NCBI GenBank assembly: GCA_016861045.1 | Contig: BOKP01000002.1 | Span: forward strand, 434,001-498,000 | DNA length: 64,000 nucleotides | Reading direction: 5' to 3' | Origin: Actinomycetes bacterium | GTDB lineage: Bacteria; Actinomycetota; Thermoleophilia; Solirubrobacterales; 70-9 | Shown here: in pieces, positions 11,170-19,917 of the stretch | Numbering within the stretch: the first letter of the stretch is position 1 | How the letters are laid out: the number at the start of each line of letters is the position of its first letter | Made by a program: the position numbers and the translations under genes | The notes under the pieces: generated by a model | Database searches by the model: none | Told to the model about the DNA's origin: nothing | Seen by the model: the letters and a program-made list of their open reading frames with translations, nothing else

Positions 11170-11406
11170 CTATGCCGCCAGCGCCTCGGGCTCGGGCTCG
11201 CCGGTCGCCTCGGCGCCGGCGCCGATCAGGAGCATCGGCTGGGTCGGCGGCTGCAGGCCGTGGGGCGAGTCGGGGCGAAAGGTCGTGCAGGGCTCGCCGA
11301 GCTCGAGGGCACACAGCATCCGGACGCCGAAGTAGCAGGACTCACAGCTCGGCTTGCCCTTGGCGCGGCGGCTTCGGGTGGACTTCGCGGATGCTGGGGC
11401 GGGCAA
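11170..11406 (-). CDS. Small four-cysteine protein, unknown function
   Basis: I place a 78-residue gene here, starting with TTG at 11406. A Shine-Dalgarno-like GGAG lies about 7 nt upstream, and the stop is TAG at 11170. A basic N-terminus (ASAKSTRSRRAKGKP) is followed by a compact cysteine segment, SCESCYFGVRMLCALELG followed by EPCTTF. Its four cysteines could hold a metal or form disulfides. The tail is Pro/Gly/Ala-rich. I do not recognise the family. The Cys spacing and the clean start suggest a real gene rather than a frame shadow. It is followed at some distance by the hydrolase gene on the same strand. Confidence 0.6.
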   Translation of the reverse strand: MPAPASAKSTRSRRAKGKPSCESCYFGVRMLCALELGEPCTTFRPDSPHGLQPPTQPMLLIGAGAEATGEPEPEALAA

Positions 11407-11655
11407 GTCGGTCTCCGTTCGGATGTCAGGGCTGATCCGGCCCGAGCATGGCAGCCGCCCCGCCGCCGGCGCGGCCACGGCCCCGCAAAGAGCGCGGTAA
11501 GCGCCCGCGGGGAGATCGCCGCAAAACCCGGCATCACGCCCGGCTTCCCCGCACTTTGGGAGTCCCGGAGCGGGCGCGGCGGCCGTCCGGGCGGGGCCGT
11601 CCGCGGCTCGCCGGACGTGGCCCTGCCGGCGCTTCCGCTCGACTACAATCAGGTC

Positions 11656-12282
11656 GTGACGCCGAGTCGGAGCGACCACCTCAGCGCCTCGCCACCGCTG
11701 TTCGAGAGCCGGTTCCTCGACTTCTTCTCGCGCGTCCACCCGTCGATCCCGGCGATCGTCTTCGGACCGGTCGTCGCCGTCTGCGTCTGGGCCGGATTCG
11801 ATGGCGGCTACGGGGTCCCCGCCGTCGCCGGCCTGTTTCTCGCGGGCCTCCTGATCTGGACGCTCAGCGAGTACTGGCTGCACCGCATCGTCTTCCACTG
11901 GGAGCCCGACCATCCGCTCGGCAGCCGCCTCCACTTCATCATGCACGGGGTCCACCACGAGCACCCCAACGATCCGCTGCGACTGGTCATGCCTCCGGCC
12001 CTGAGCATCCCGCTCGCGGCCCTGTTCCTGTTCGTGTTCACCCTGATCTTCGGAACCCCGGCCGCCTACCCCTGCTTCGCGGGGTTCATCGCCGGCTACC
12101 TGGTCTACGACTACACCCACTACCACCTCCATCACCACGTCCCCAAGACCACCGCCGGCAAGCGGCTGCGCGAACATCACATGCGCCACCACTTCCAGGA
12201 CCATCGTTACGGTTACGGCGTCTCCTCGCCGCTCTGGGACATCGTCTTCGGTACGCGCTCGCTGAAGCTGAAGAAGCGCTGA
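11656..12282 (+). CDS. Fatty acid hydroxylase / sterol desaturase-family membrane protein
   Basis: The gene encodes 208 residues from GTG at 11656, with a weak AGG upstream. It has about four hydrophobic segments and the full set of iron-binding histidine boxes: HRIVFH, HGVHHEH, THYHLHHH and HHMRHHFQDH. This pattern defines the di-iron fatty acid hydroxylase superfamily (fatty acid 2-hydroxylase, carotenoid hydroxylase, sterol desaturase). HHMRHHFQDHRYGYGVSSPLWDIVFGT is close to the Scs7/FA2H type. It should hydroxylate a lipid acyl chain at the membrane face. It stands alone on the plus strand, so the pathway is not revealed by context. Confidence 0.85.
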   Translation: MTPSRSDHLSASPPLFESRFLDFFSRVHPSIPAIVFGPVVAVCVWAGFDGGYGVPAVAGLFLAGLLIWTLSEYWLHRIVFHWEPDHPLGSRLHFIMHGVHHEHPNDPLRLVMPPALSIPLAALFLFVFTLIFGTPAAYPCFAGFIAGYLVYDYTHYHLHHHVPKTTAGKRLREHHMRHHFQDHRYGYGVSSPLWDIVFGTRSLKLKKR

Positions 12283-12427
12283 GCGGCGACGGGTCGCCGG
12301 TCGGCACCGCCTCGACCCGGAGCTCCACATTCATACGCTTGCCGTAGAGTGTGTGACAGCCGTTCGGTCGAGTCCGATCGCAAGAGGGGACGGTGACCCA
12401 ACCAACACACCACCCAAGGAGTCCCGG

Positions 12428-12793
12428 ATGCCCACCCAGACGAGCACGCTCGACAAGGCGAAGAAGCTGATCGAGGATCGGCTCAAGGAGCTGGACGAGG
12501 AGAGGAAGCGCCTCGAGAAGGCACTATCGAACCTGATCGGACACGGCGGCGGCAGGCGCGCCTCCGGCGCCTCGGCGATCGGCACAGGCGGACGGCCGCG
12601 GCGGCGGCGCAAGGGCGGCACCCGCGCCGAGCACGCGATGAAGGCCGTCCGGGAGCAGCCCGGCATCACCGCGGGCGAGATCGCGAAGAAGCTCAAGATC
12701 AAGCCGAACTACGTCTACCGGGTGATGGCCGACCTGACCAAGGACGGCAAGGTGGTCAAGAAGGGACGCGGCTACACCGCCGCGGACGCCTGA
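12428..12793 (+). CDS. Coiled-coil plus winged-helix DNA-binding protein
   Basis: The gene encodes 121 residues from ATG at 12428, with a strong AAGGAG 7 nt upstream. A short coiled coil (about 8-38, LDKAKKLIEDRLKELDEERKR) is followed by a Gly/Arg linker with a patch resembling an AT-hook (GGRPRRRRKGG, about 57-67). A C-terminal winged helix follows (about 70-118, AMKAVREQPGITAGEIAKKLKI with YVYRVMADLTKDGKVVKKG). The layout suggests an oligomeric, nucleoid-associated or regulatory DNA-binding protein. No ligand domain is present. It is monocistronic, and its 3' end faces malate dehydrogenase. Confidence 0.75.
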   Translation: MPTQTSTLDKAKKLIEDRLKELDEERKRLEKALSNLIGHGGGRRASGASAIGTGGRPRRRRKGGTRAEHAMKAVREQPGITAGEIAKKLKIKPNYVYRVMADLTKDGKVVKKGRGYTAADA

Positions 12794-12915
12794 GCCGGGC
12801 GGCGGCCGGCGGCGATCTCCCGGCGGGGTCGCGAGGCGCCTGATCCACGCCGCGGGTGGCGCCGCGGCGCGCGGCCATCGGCCCCCCGCCGGCGCCGAGC
12901 CCGGCGCCGCCAGGC

Positions 12916-13983
<1,068 letters not shown>

Positions 13984-14634
13984 CTATTGGACCGGAGGCG
14001 GCGCGGCCGATCCCGCGCCGGCGCCGGCCAGGCCGTCGAGCAGCCGGTCGAGCATGCGTCCGGCCGCCTCCCGCGTCGGCCGCGGCTCGGCCGCAGCGGC
14101 GACCCTCAGGCCGGCCTCGACCAGCGCCGCGAGATAGACCGAAGCGACCACCCCCGCGTCGTCGGGCGCGATCTCGCCAGCCTCCATCGCCGCCGCCACC
14201 GTCGCCCGGATCACCCCGTACCCGCGGTCGGCGGCGAGCTCCCGCCAGCGGTCGGCGCCGAGCACCTCCCGCGACTGGCGCAGGTTGATCCGGGCCCAGG
14301 CGCTGGGCCGCTCGCATTCCCGCAGGTAGGCGCGGCTGCCCGCGCGCAGGGCCGCGACCGGGGAGCGAGCGGCGGTGGCGGCCGCGGCCAGGCGGCCGAC
14401 CAGCTCGTCCTCGAGCTCGACGTAGAGCTGCTCGAAGAGCCCGAGCTTGCCGTCGAAGTGGTGGTACATCGCGCCCTTGCTGACCCCGGCCCGCTCGAGG
14501 ATCATCGCCGTGGAGACCTCGTCGTAGCCACGCTCGGCGAAGAGCTCCCGGGCGGCGCCGAGGACCTTGGCCCTTGCCCCCTCGCTCGGGCGACCCGGGC
14601 CGGGCCTCCGATCCGCATTGACTTCCCCGGACAT
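13984..14634 (-). CDS. TetR/AcrR-family transcriptional regulator
   Basis: The gene encodes 216 residues from ATG at 14634. The N-terminal helix-turn-helix is canonical (LGAARELFAERGYDEVST followed by MILERAGVSKGAMYHHF). The C-terminal helical ligand domain contains a conserved WARINLRQSREVLG segment. The gene is transcribed away from a DUF4242 gene, and a perfect inverted repeat lies between them (14644-14666), 9 nt upstream of the start codon. The likely function is a repressor of itself and of the divergent gene, released by an unknown small ligand. Malate dehydrogenase lies downstream on the same strand after an 81-nt gap, so it may be transcribed independently. Confidence 0.92.
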   Translation of the reverse strand: MSGEVNADRRPGPGRPSEGARAKVLGAARELFAERGYDEVSTAMILERAGVSKGAMYHHFDGKLGLFEQLYVELEDELVGRLAAAATAARSPVAALRAGSRAYLRECERPSAWARINLRQSREVLGADRWRELAADRGYGVIRATVAAAMEAGEIAPDDAGVVASVYLAALVEAGLRVAAAAEPRPTREAAGRMLDRLLDGLAGAGAGSAAPPPVQ

Positions 14635-14643
14635 GTCCGCTAG

Positions 14644-14666
14644 ATTACCGACCGCGGGTCGGTAAT
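14644..14666. promoter_or_regulatory. TetR-type operator palindrome
   Basis: This is a perfect inverted repeat with 10-bp arms (ATTACCGACC and its complement GGTCGGTAAT) around a 3-nt centre (GCG). It sits in the 57-nt space between the divergent tetR-type gene (start 14634) and the DUF4242 gene (start 14692). Size, symmetry and position are those of an autoregulatory TetR operator. Binding is inferred, not shown. Confidence 0.8.
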
Positions 14667-14691
14667 CGGCCCCGCAACCCGGGAGGATGCG

Positions 14692-14985
14692 ATGGACATG
14701 TTCATGATCCGGCGCCGCGAGGCCTGGTCCACGCCGGCCGAGCTCGAGCGGGCCGCGGCGCGCTCGACCGCGGTCGCCTCGTCCGACTTCCCCGACTCGA
14801 TCAGCTGGATCCGCAGCTACGTGATCGAGGAGGCCGACGGCGGGCTCGGCACGGTCTGCATCTACCAGGCGAGCGATCCGGACACCGTGCGAGCGCACGC
14901 CGACCGGGTCGGCATGCCGGCCGACGAGGTGCTGCCGATCGCCGACACCGTCATCGTCCGCCCGGATCCGGCGCTGACCGCCTGA
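14692..14985 (+). CDS. DUF4242-type small protein
   Basis: The gene encodes 97 residues from ATG at 14692, with GGGAGG 5 nt upstream. The sequence has the ferredoxin-like alpha/beta pattern of DUF4242 proteins (FMIRRREAWSTPAELERAAARS, IRSYVIEEADGGLGTVCIYQA, VRAHADRVGMPADEVLPIADTVIV). Some members of this family bind nickel as dimers, for example Streptomyces SCO4226. Whether this one does is unknown. The divergent TetR regulator and its palindrome point to ligand-induced expression. Confidence 0.75.
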   Translation: MDMFMIRRREAWSTPAELERAAARSTAVASSDFPDSISWIRSYVIEEADGGLGTVCIYQASDPDTVRAHADRVGMPADEVLPIADTVIVRPDPALTA

Positions 14986-14997
14986 CCGGCCGGGGGC

Positions 14998-15024
14998 GGG
15001 CGCCGCACCGACGGTGCGGCGCCC
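14998..15024. terminator. Strong hairpin between convergent genes
   Basis: A perfect 12-bp stem (GGGCGCCGCACC paired with GGTGCGGCGCCC) encloses a 3-nt loop (GAC). It occupies the 41-nt gap between the DUF4242 stop and the isocitrate dehydrogenase stop. It has no T-tract on either side, so it is better described as a bidirectional hairpin that blocks transcription or protects 3' ends than as a classical intrinsic terminator. Confidence 0.7.
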
Positions 15025-15026
15025 GC

Positions 15027-16241
15027 TCACGCCATCGCCCGCCGCAGGTTCCCGTCGATCGCGGCGAGGAACTCCTGGGTCGTCTGCCACTCCTGCTCGG
15101 GGCCGATCAGCAGCGCCAGGTCCTTGGTCATCCTGCCGCTCTCGACCGTCTCCACGCAAACCCGCTCGAGCGTCTCGGCGAACCCGCTCACCGCGGGGGT
15201 GTCGTCGAGCCGGCCGCGGGCGGCCAGCGCCCGCGTCCAGGCGAAGATCGAGGCGATCGGGTTGGTCGAGGTCGGGTTGCCCTTCTGGTGCTCGCGATAG
15301 TGGCGGGTGACGGTCCCGTGGGCGGCCTCGGCCTCGACCGTCCTGCCGTCGGGGGTCATCAGCACGCTCGTCATCAGGCCGAGCGAGCCGAACCCCTGGG
15401 CGACGGTGTCGGACTGGACGTCGCCGTCGTAGTTCTTGCAGGCCCAGACGTAGCCCCCCTCCCACTTCAGCGCCGCCGCGACCATGTCGTCGATCAGGCG
15501 GTGCTCGTAGCCGATCCCGGCCGCCTCGAAGTCGAGCTTGAACTCGCTCTCGTAGACCTCCTGGAACAGGTCCTTGAAGCGACCGTCGTACTTCTTGAGG
15601 ATCGTGTTCTTGGTCGACAGGTAGACCGGATAGCCACGGTCGAGGCCGTAGCGCATCGATGCCCGCGCGAAGTCGCGGATCGAGTCGTCGAGGTTGTACA
15701 TCGCCATCGCGATCCCGCTCGCGGGGAAATCGAAGACGTCGATCTCGATCGGCTCGCCCTCGTCCCTCGGGGTCCAAGTCAAAGTCAGGGTGCCGGCGCC
15801 GGGGACGAGCGTGTCCTCGGCCCGGTACTGGTCGCCGAAGGCGTGACGGCCGATCACGATCGGCTTCGTCCAGCCCGGAACGAGCCGCGGCACGTTCCCG
15901 ATCACGATCGGCTCGCGAAAGATGACGCCGCCGAGGATGTTGCGGATCGTCCCGTTCGGCGAGCGGTACATCTCCTTCAGCCCGAACTCCTCGACCCGGG
16001 CCTCGTCGGGGGTGATCGTCGCGCACTTGACGCCGACCCCGTGCTCTTTGATCGCATTCGCGGCATCGACGGTCACCTGGTCGCCGGTGGCGTCGCGGTT
16101 CTGGATCGCGAGGTCGAAGTAGACGAGCTCGACTTCGAGGTAGGGCAGGATCAGCTGCTCCTTGATGAACGACCAGATGATCCGGGTCATCTCGTCGCCG
16201 TCGAGCTCGACGATCGGGTTGGAGACCTTGATCTTCGCCAT
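15027..16241 (-). CDS. icd: NADP-dependent isocitrate dehydrogenase
   Basis: The gene encodes 404 residues from ATG at 16241, with GGAAGGA upstream. It belongs to the eukaryote-like homodimeric IDH type. Diagnostic segments are [16 protein letters not shown] at the N-terminus, the substrate-serine loop [32 protein letters not shown] and [13 protein letters not shown]. It oxidatively decarboxylates isocitrate to 2-oxoglutarate with NADP in the TCA cycle. It is monocistronic and ends at a strong hairpin. Confidence 0.96.
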   Translation of the reverse strand: MAKIKVSNPIVELDGDEMTRIIWSFIKEQLILPYLEVELVYFDLAIQNRDATGDQVTVDAANAIKEHGVGVKCATITPDEARVEEFGLKEMYRSPNGTIRNILGGVIFREPIVIGNVPRLVPGWTKPIVIGRHAFGDQYRAEDTLVPGAGTLTLTWTPRDEGEPIEIDVFDFPASGIAMAMYNLDDSIRDFARASMRYGLDRGYPVYLSTKNTILKKYDGRFKDLFQEVYESEFKLDFEAAGIGYEHRLIDDMVAAALKWEGGYVWACKNYDGDVQSDTVAQGFGSLGLMTSVLMTPDGRTVEAEAAHGTVTRHYREHQKGNPTSTNPIASIFAWTRALAARGRLDDTPAVSGFAETLERVCVETVESGRMTKDLALLIGPEQEWQTTQEFLAAIDGNLRRAMA

Positions 16242-16296
16242 CTGCTGGGGGTCCTTCCGGTCGGGGGGCGCCGGACCCTAGCGGCCTCAGCAGCCC

Positions 16297-19200
16297 TCAG
16301 GAGAGATCCTGCTTCAGCCAGCGACGAAGGAAATCCCTCATGGTCGCCAGCTCCCCGGCATCGAGCCCCCAGACTGCAGCCGCGGCGTCATCCACGGCGC
16401 CCTGGTCAGCCGACTCGCCAGCGTCCACCCGCCGATGGGCTTCTCGCGAAGCGGAGCTGACAGCAAAGTGCCGCGAATCCGAGGCCTCAAACGACGGAAC
16501 GACGACGACCTTCGTCGTGTGCGTCGAGATATGCGTCGCGACGTATCCGGCGATCAAGGCGCGCGCCGGCACGCTATTGAGCAGACCGCAGACGTAATGG
16601 GCCTCATCGGAGGACGAGCACGGGAGCAGCATGACGGTGTGGGCAGGCAGCGGGATCGGGTCCGTGGGCGGAAGCACCGCTGCGGCGAAATCGGAGGCGA
16701 TGTCCTTCCAGACCACCTTGTGCTCTGCCAGCGTGTAGTCGCCAACATTGAACATCGACCAATAGGGCCCGGTTTCCCTGGTCTCAATGCCCTCCTTCCG
16801 CGTGAAATAGCGCCTAATGGCAGCCCTCGACCGAAGATGGTCCTCGAACTGCGCGAGGTAGGAGAGGGCCCCTGGGAACTCTGTTTGCATCCGCCTCGTG
16901 TCAATCCCGCGACGCGTCGCAGGGTCTTGGACGAAGAGGATCTCGCAGGACGGCTTCGCCGACCAGCGCTGAACATCCTGACCGCGCAGCAACGGGTGCA
17001 GGAGGTCGGCCTCGACGCGACCAAATTTCCGAGGCAGGCTCGACCTGCCGACGTCATGGAGATTTTCGATCGGAACCTTGCCCTTCGAGACGTCATCAGA
17101 GCGTTCGACCCAGTAGACGCCATTCGCACCGCCGGTGTTGACGCCCTCATATGCCCGGTAGGCCGGCTCGCCTGTTTCGGCGAGCTTGCGGAGGCCCGGG
17201 ATGGCCCGCCGCGGGACCGTGAGCCAGGCCGAGGTCGAATCATCGTCGCGGACCGGCGCCGCGACGAGGCGCAAGCGCCTCGTTTGCTCCTCGACCTCCT
17301 CGGGGCTCGCATGCCGGTCGATTCCCCGGGCCTCGAGCCGCTGCCAGACCGTGTAGCCGACCGGGTAGCGGGTGGCGGCGTCGCGCTCCCAGACGAGGAT
17401 CGCGGTGCGGTTCGTGGCGCCGGTGAAGGGCTTCAGGTCGACCATGTCGTGGACGGCCGTGACACGGAACGACGGCCCGTCGTCTCCGAAGCGGAACCGC
17501 CGGAATCCCTGCCCGGCGCCGGCCGTCTTGAAGAGCGTCTCGGGCATGACGAAGCCGAGGCGTCCGTGCTCGCCGAGGAGGCGCTTCGAGACCACGTAGC
17601 TGAGCAGCATCGAGACGTCCTTCTTCCCTGCGCCGAGCAGGGCCGCCATTCCCTTGTGGACGTAGAGACCTGCCTCTTCCCAGAGGGCCTTGGTCCGCTC
17701 GCGGTAGTCCTCCGGTAACCCCTCCCAGTTGACCCACGGCGGGTTCCCGACGATCAAGTCGAATTCGCCGATGAACGCCGGCATGAACGCGTTTCTGATG
17801 ATCCGTGTCCAGATCCCGTCGATCGACCTGGAATGGAGCTGCCAGCAGGCGTCGAAGAAGTCCTCCAGCAGACGTCGCTCATCATCGTCGGCGCGACAGG
17901 CCCTCCCCGCCTCGGCGCCGAACCGCTCGCTGTCCCAGCCTTCTTCGAGCGCGAGCGTCGCGAGGTCGCAGACCGCACGAAGCTCCTCAGCGGTATCGAC
18001 GCAAAGCGGAAGCCGAAACGTCCCGACCGAGGTGCTCAGCTCAAGGCGATCTCCCGTGTGCATGGAAAGGAGCGTGGGGCTGAGGATCGAGTCCGCCAGG
18101 TAGACGGGAATCTCGCACCCCTCCGGGGGCGCCTCTGCCAAGAGCTGGCCGAGCGCGAGCACGTAGTTGACGCGCGAGGCGACCACGGCAAGCGGGTCGA
18201 TGTCGAAGCCAACGACGTTGTCGAGCACGCATGCGAGGGAATCGGAGCCGGAAGCGTTCTCGGCAAGAAGCGACGCGCGTAACTCGCGCACCGCCGAGAC
18301 GAGGAAGGTGCCCGTGCCGCAGGCAGGGTCAAGGACTCTCTCGTCCGGTCCTCCCTGATGCTCGACGGCACCCAGCACGCGTTCTGCCAACCAGTCCGGT
18401 GTGAAGTACTGGCCCAGGGCGTGGCGGACGGGGCGAGGCAAGAGCCCCTGGTAGAGGTCCTTGAGCAGGTCCCGTGCGTCTTCCGGGGAGACCTGCAGCG
18501 TCGCCGGGTCGTACGTCGCCAAGCGATCGACCACCGCGCGGACCGATGCCGTCACCTCGGCCGAAGTCCGCTCGAGAAACCAGCAGAAGACGTCCGGCTC
18601 GATCACGTTGTTCAGCCGCGCCTCGCGAAACGGAAGCCCTCTGTGCAGCTCCGCCAGCCGGGCGTTCAACTCTCCGTCGCCGAGGCCCTTCAGCTCGTCC
18701 AGGTGCCAGCTGGACCGTTCGAGGAATAGCGAGAGGGATAGCGCGGCGATCAGCTTCGTGACGATCGCGAAGTAGGTCTGAATCACGAACAGCCCGGTCG
18801 CGGCGTCGGTCTCGCCGGGGACGGTGCCGAGCACGTCCGCCAGTGCTTTCCGGGCATCCTTCTTGAGCGGGCTCTCCGCTTCGCCGGTGACGCCCGTCGC
18901 CACCGCGAAAGCGGACTCCCACTGATCGAACAACCGGGCCGGGAGATCATCGGGTCGCTGTCCCCTCTCCCGATCGAGCTGCGCCAACAATGATCGGACG
19001 GCCTTGTACGCGAGCGCACCCTCTCCGGCGAAGTCGCCGAGCAGGTTCTCGGCGATCAGCGCCTTTCCGGACTGAGCCGAAAGCAGCGTGTCGAGGAGGA
19101 GGCCCGCCGACTTGGCATCGACCGCGACCGGGTCGTCGACCCACCAGCGCCCGCTCCGGTAGCGGGCGAAGATCATGAAGTGGCCGTCGCAGGCCACGCC

Positions 19201-19602
19201 GGCGAGACGCGTGACCTGTCGACGCTCCTTCGCCGCCAAGCCGTCGATGTACGACTGCACCTGCTCGACGGCGTGCCGGTTTCCGTGGCTGTCTCTGGAA
19301 GCCGCCATTGCGCCCGGTGGCTCCCATTCGACGATAAGCCGGTTGAAGACAGCATCAGCTCGGCCGGTGGCGAGCGTCACCTCCCGACGTTCGTCCAGCT
19401 CGACGCCCAGGCGCTCGCACGCTTCAGCCAGCGCCTTCTCGGCACTCGCCCGGAAGTCAGCCTCACGGCCCGCGAACCGCTTGGCAGCGGACGAGAACGC
19501 CTCGGCGAGAGCCTCCCCCTCCTCAGGGATCCTGGCACGAAGGCTGGGCAAGGCCTTCAGGCGGCTCTCGGCGGCGCCTTCTCCTCGGGCTTCATCCACC
19601 AC
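16297..19602 (-). CDS. Type IIG restriction-modification enzyme (Eco57I-like methylase with N-terminal nuclease-like region)
   Basis: The gene encodes 1101 residues starting with GTG at 19602. The N-terminus carries a PD-(D/E)xK-like strand pair, GRADAVFNRLIVEWEPPG, with Asp83 and Glu92/Glu94. The usual lysine position is Glu (an ExE variant, as known for BamHI). The N6-adenine methylase core has LGQYFTPDWLA (396-406), motif I DPACGTGTF (425-433), VGFDIDP, and motif IV NPPW (620-623). A long C-terminal part (about 750-1100) looks like a target-recognition region. Such single-chain enzymes modify and cut DNA. No separate specificity subunit or endonuclease is nearby. Base composition is somewhat less GC-biased than in the neighbours, which hints at transfer. 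Confidence 0.85.
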   Translation of the reverse strand: MVDEARGEGAAESRLKALPSLRARIPEEGEALAEAFSSAAKRFAGREADFRASAEKALAEACERLGVELDERREVTLATGRADAVFNRLIVEWEPPGAMAASRDSHGNRHAVEQVQSYIDGLAAKERRQVTRLAGVACDGHFMIFARYRSGRWWVDDPVAVDAKSAGLLLDTLLSAQSGKALIAENLLGDFAGEGALAYKAVRSLLAQLDRERGQRPDDLPARLFDQWESAFAVATGVTGEAESPLKKDARKALADVLGTVPGETDAATGLFVIQTYFAIVTKLIAALSLSLFLERSSWHLDELKGLGDGELNARLAELHRGLPFREARLNNVIEPDVFCWFLERTSAEVTASVRAVVDRLATYDPATLQVSPEDARDLLKDLYQGLLPRPVRHALGQYFTPDWLAERVLGAVEHQGGPDERVLDPACGTGTFLVSAVRELRASLLAENASGSDSLACVLDNVVGFDIDPLAVVASRVNYVLALGQLLAEAPPEGCEIPVYLADSILSPTLLSMHTGDRLELSTSVGTFRLPLCVDTAEELRAVCDLATLALEEGWDSERFGAEAGRACRADDDERRLLEDFFDACWQLHSRSIDGIWTRIIRNAFMPAFIGEFDLIVGNPPWVNWEGLPEDYRERTKALWEEAGLYVHKGMAALLGAGKKDVSMLLSYVVSKRLLGEHGRLGFVMPETLFKTAGAGQGFRRFRFGDDGPSFRVTAVHDMVDLKPFTGATNRTAILVWERDAATRYPVGYTVWQRLEARGIDRHASPEEVEEQTRRLRLVAAPVRDDDSTSAWLTVPRRAIPGLRKLAETGEPAYRAYEGVNTGGANGVYWVERSDDVSKGKVPIENLHDVGRSSLPRKFGRVEADLLHPLLRGQDVQRWSAKPSCEILFVQDPATRRGIDTRRMQTEFPGALSYLAQFEDHLRSRAAIRRYFTRKEGIETRETGPYWSMFNVGDYTLAEHKVVWKDIASDFAAAVLPPTDPIPLPAHTVMLLPCSSSDEAHYVCGLLNSVPARALIAGYVATHISTHTTKVVVVPSFEASDSRHFAVSSASREAHRRVDAGESADQGAVDDAAAAVWGLDAGELATMRDFLRRWLKQDLS

Positions 19603-19790
19603 CGCCGATCGAGGACCCTGCGGGCGGCGAGCTCGGACCCGTAGGCGAGGACCATGTCGGCCGCGCGCTCGGGATCGATCCCGTAATCGGCCGCGATCCG
19701 CTCCCCCGCCTCGTCGACAGCGGTGTAGGGGTCGTGGTCGTGGTCGATGAGCGTCCGCTGCTCGTTGCTGTCGAAGAGCCGATCCTGCAT
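19557..19790 (-). CDS. Small acidic protein overlapping the restriction-modification gene
   Basis: The gene encodes 77 residues from ATG at 19790; an in-frame GTG at 19811 is an alternative. Its last 46 nt overlap the start of the type IIG gene in another frame, which suggests translational coupling. The sequence (MQDRLFDSNEQRTLIDHDHD, then YTAVDEAGERIAADYGID, then ADMVLAYGSELAARRVLDR) is acidic, with a helical C-terminal half and the ending WWMKPEEK. I do not recognise it. It could be a controller-like or accessory protein of the restriction system, but no helix-turn-helix is evident. Confidence 0.55.
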   Translation of the reverse strand: MQDRLFDSNEQRTLIDHDHDPYTAVDEAGERIAADYGIDPERAADMVLAYGSELAARRVLDRRWWMKPEEKAPPRAA

Positions 19791-19917
19791 CGCGTCCAAG
19801 CTAGAGCACAAGACGGACGATCAGAAGCGGTTTCGCGGCCCGACCGCCCTATTTGCACGATTGTCACGGTCCCGTTCGTGATTCGTCACGGGCTTGGCGA
19901 TCTGGCAGGATCCTGGC

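Noticed and set aside
13984-16026. A 680-codon minus-strand frame joining antisense-like sequence to the TetR protein
   Set aside because: The upstream part is a shifted frame of isocitrate dehydrogenase; the TetR gene has its own start at 14634 and its own operator.
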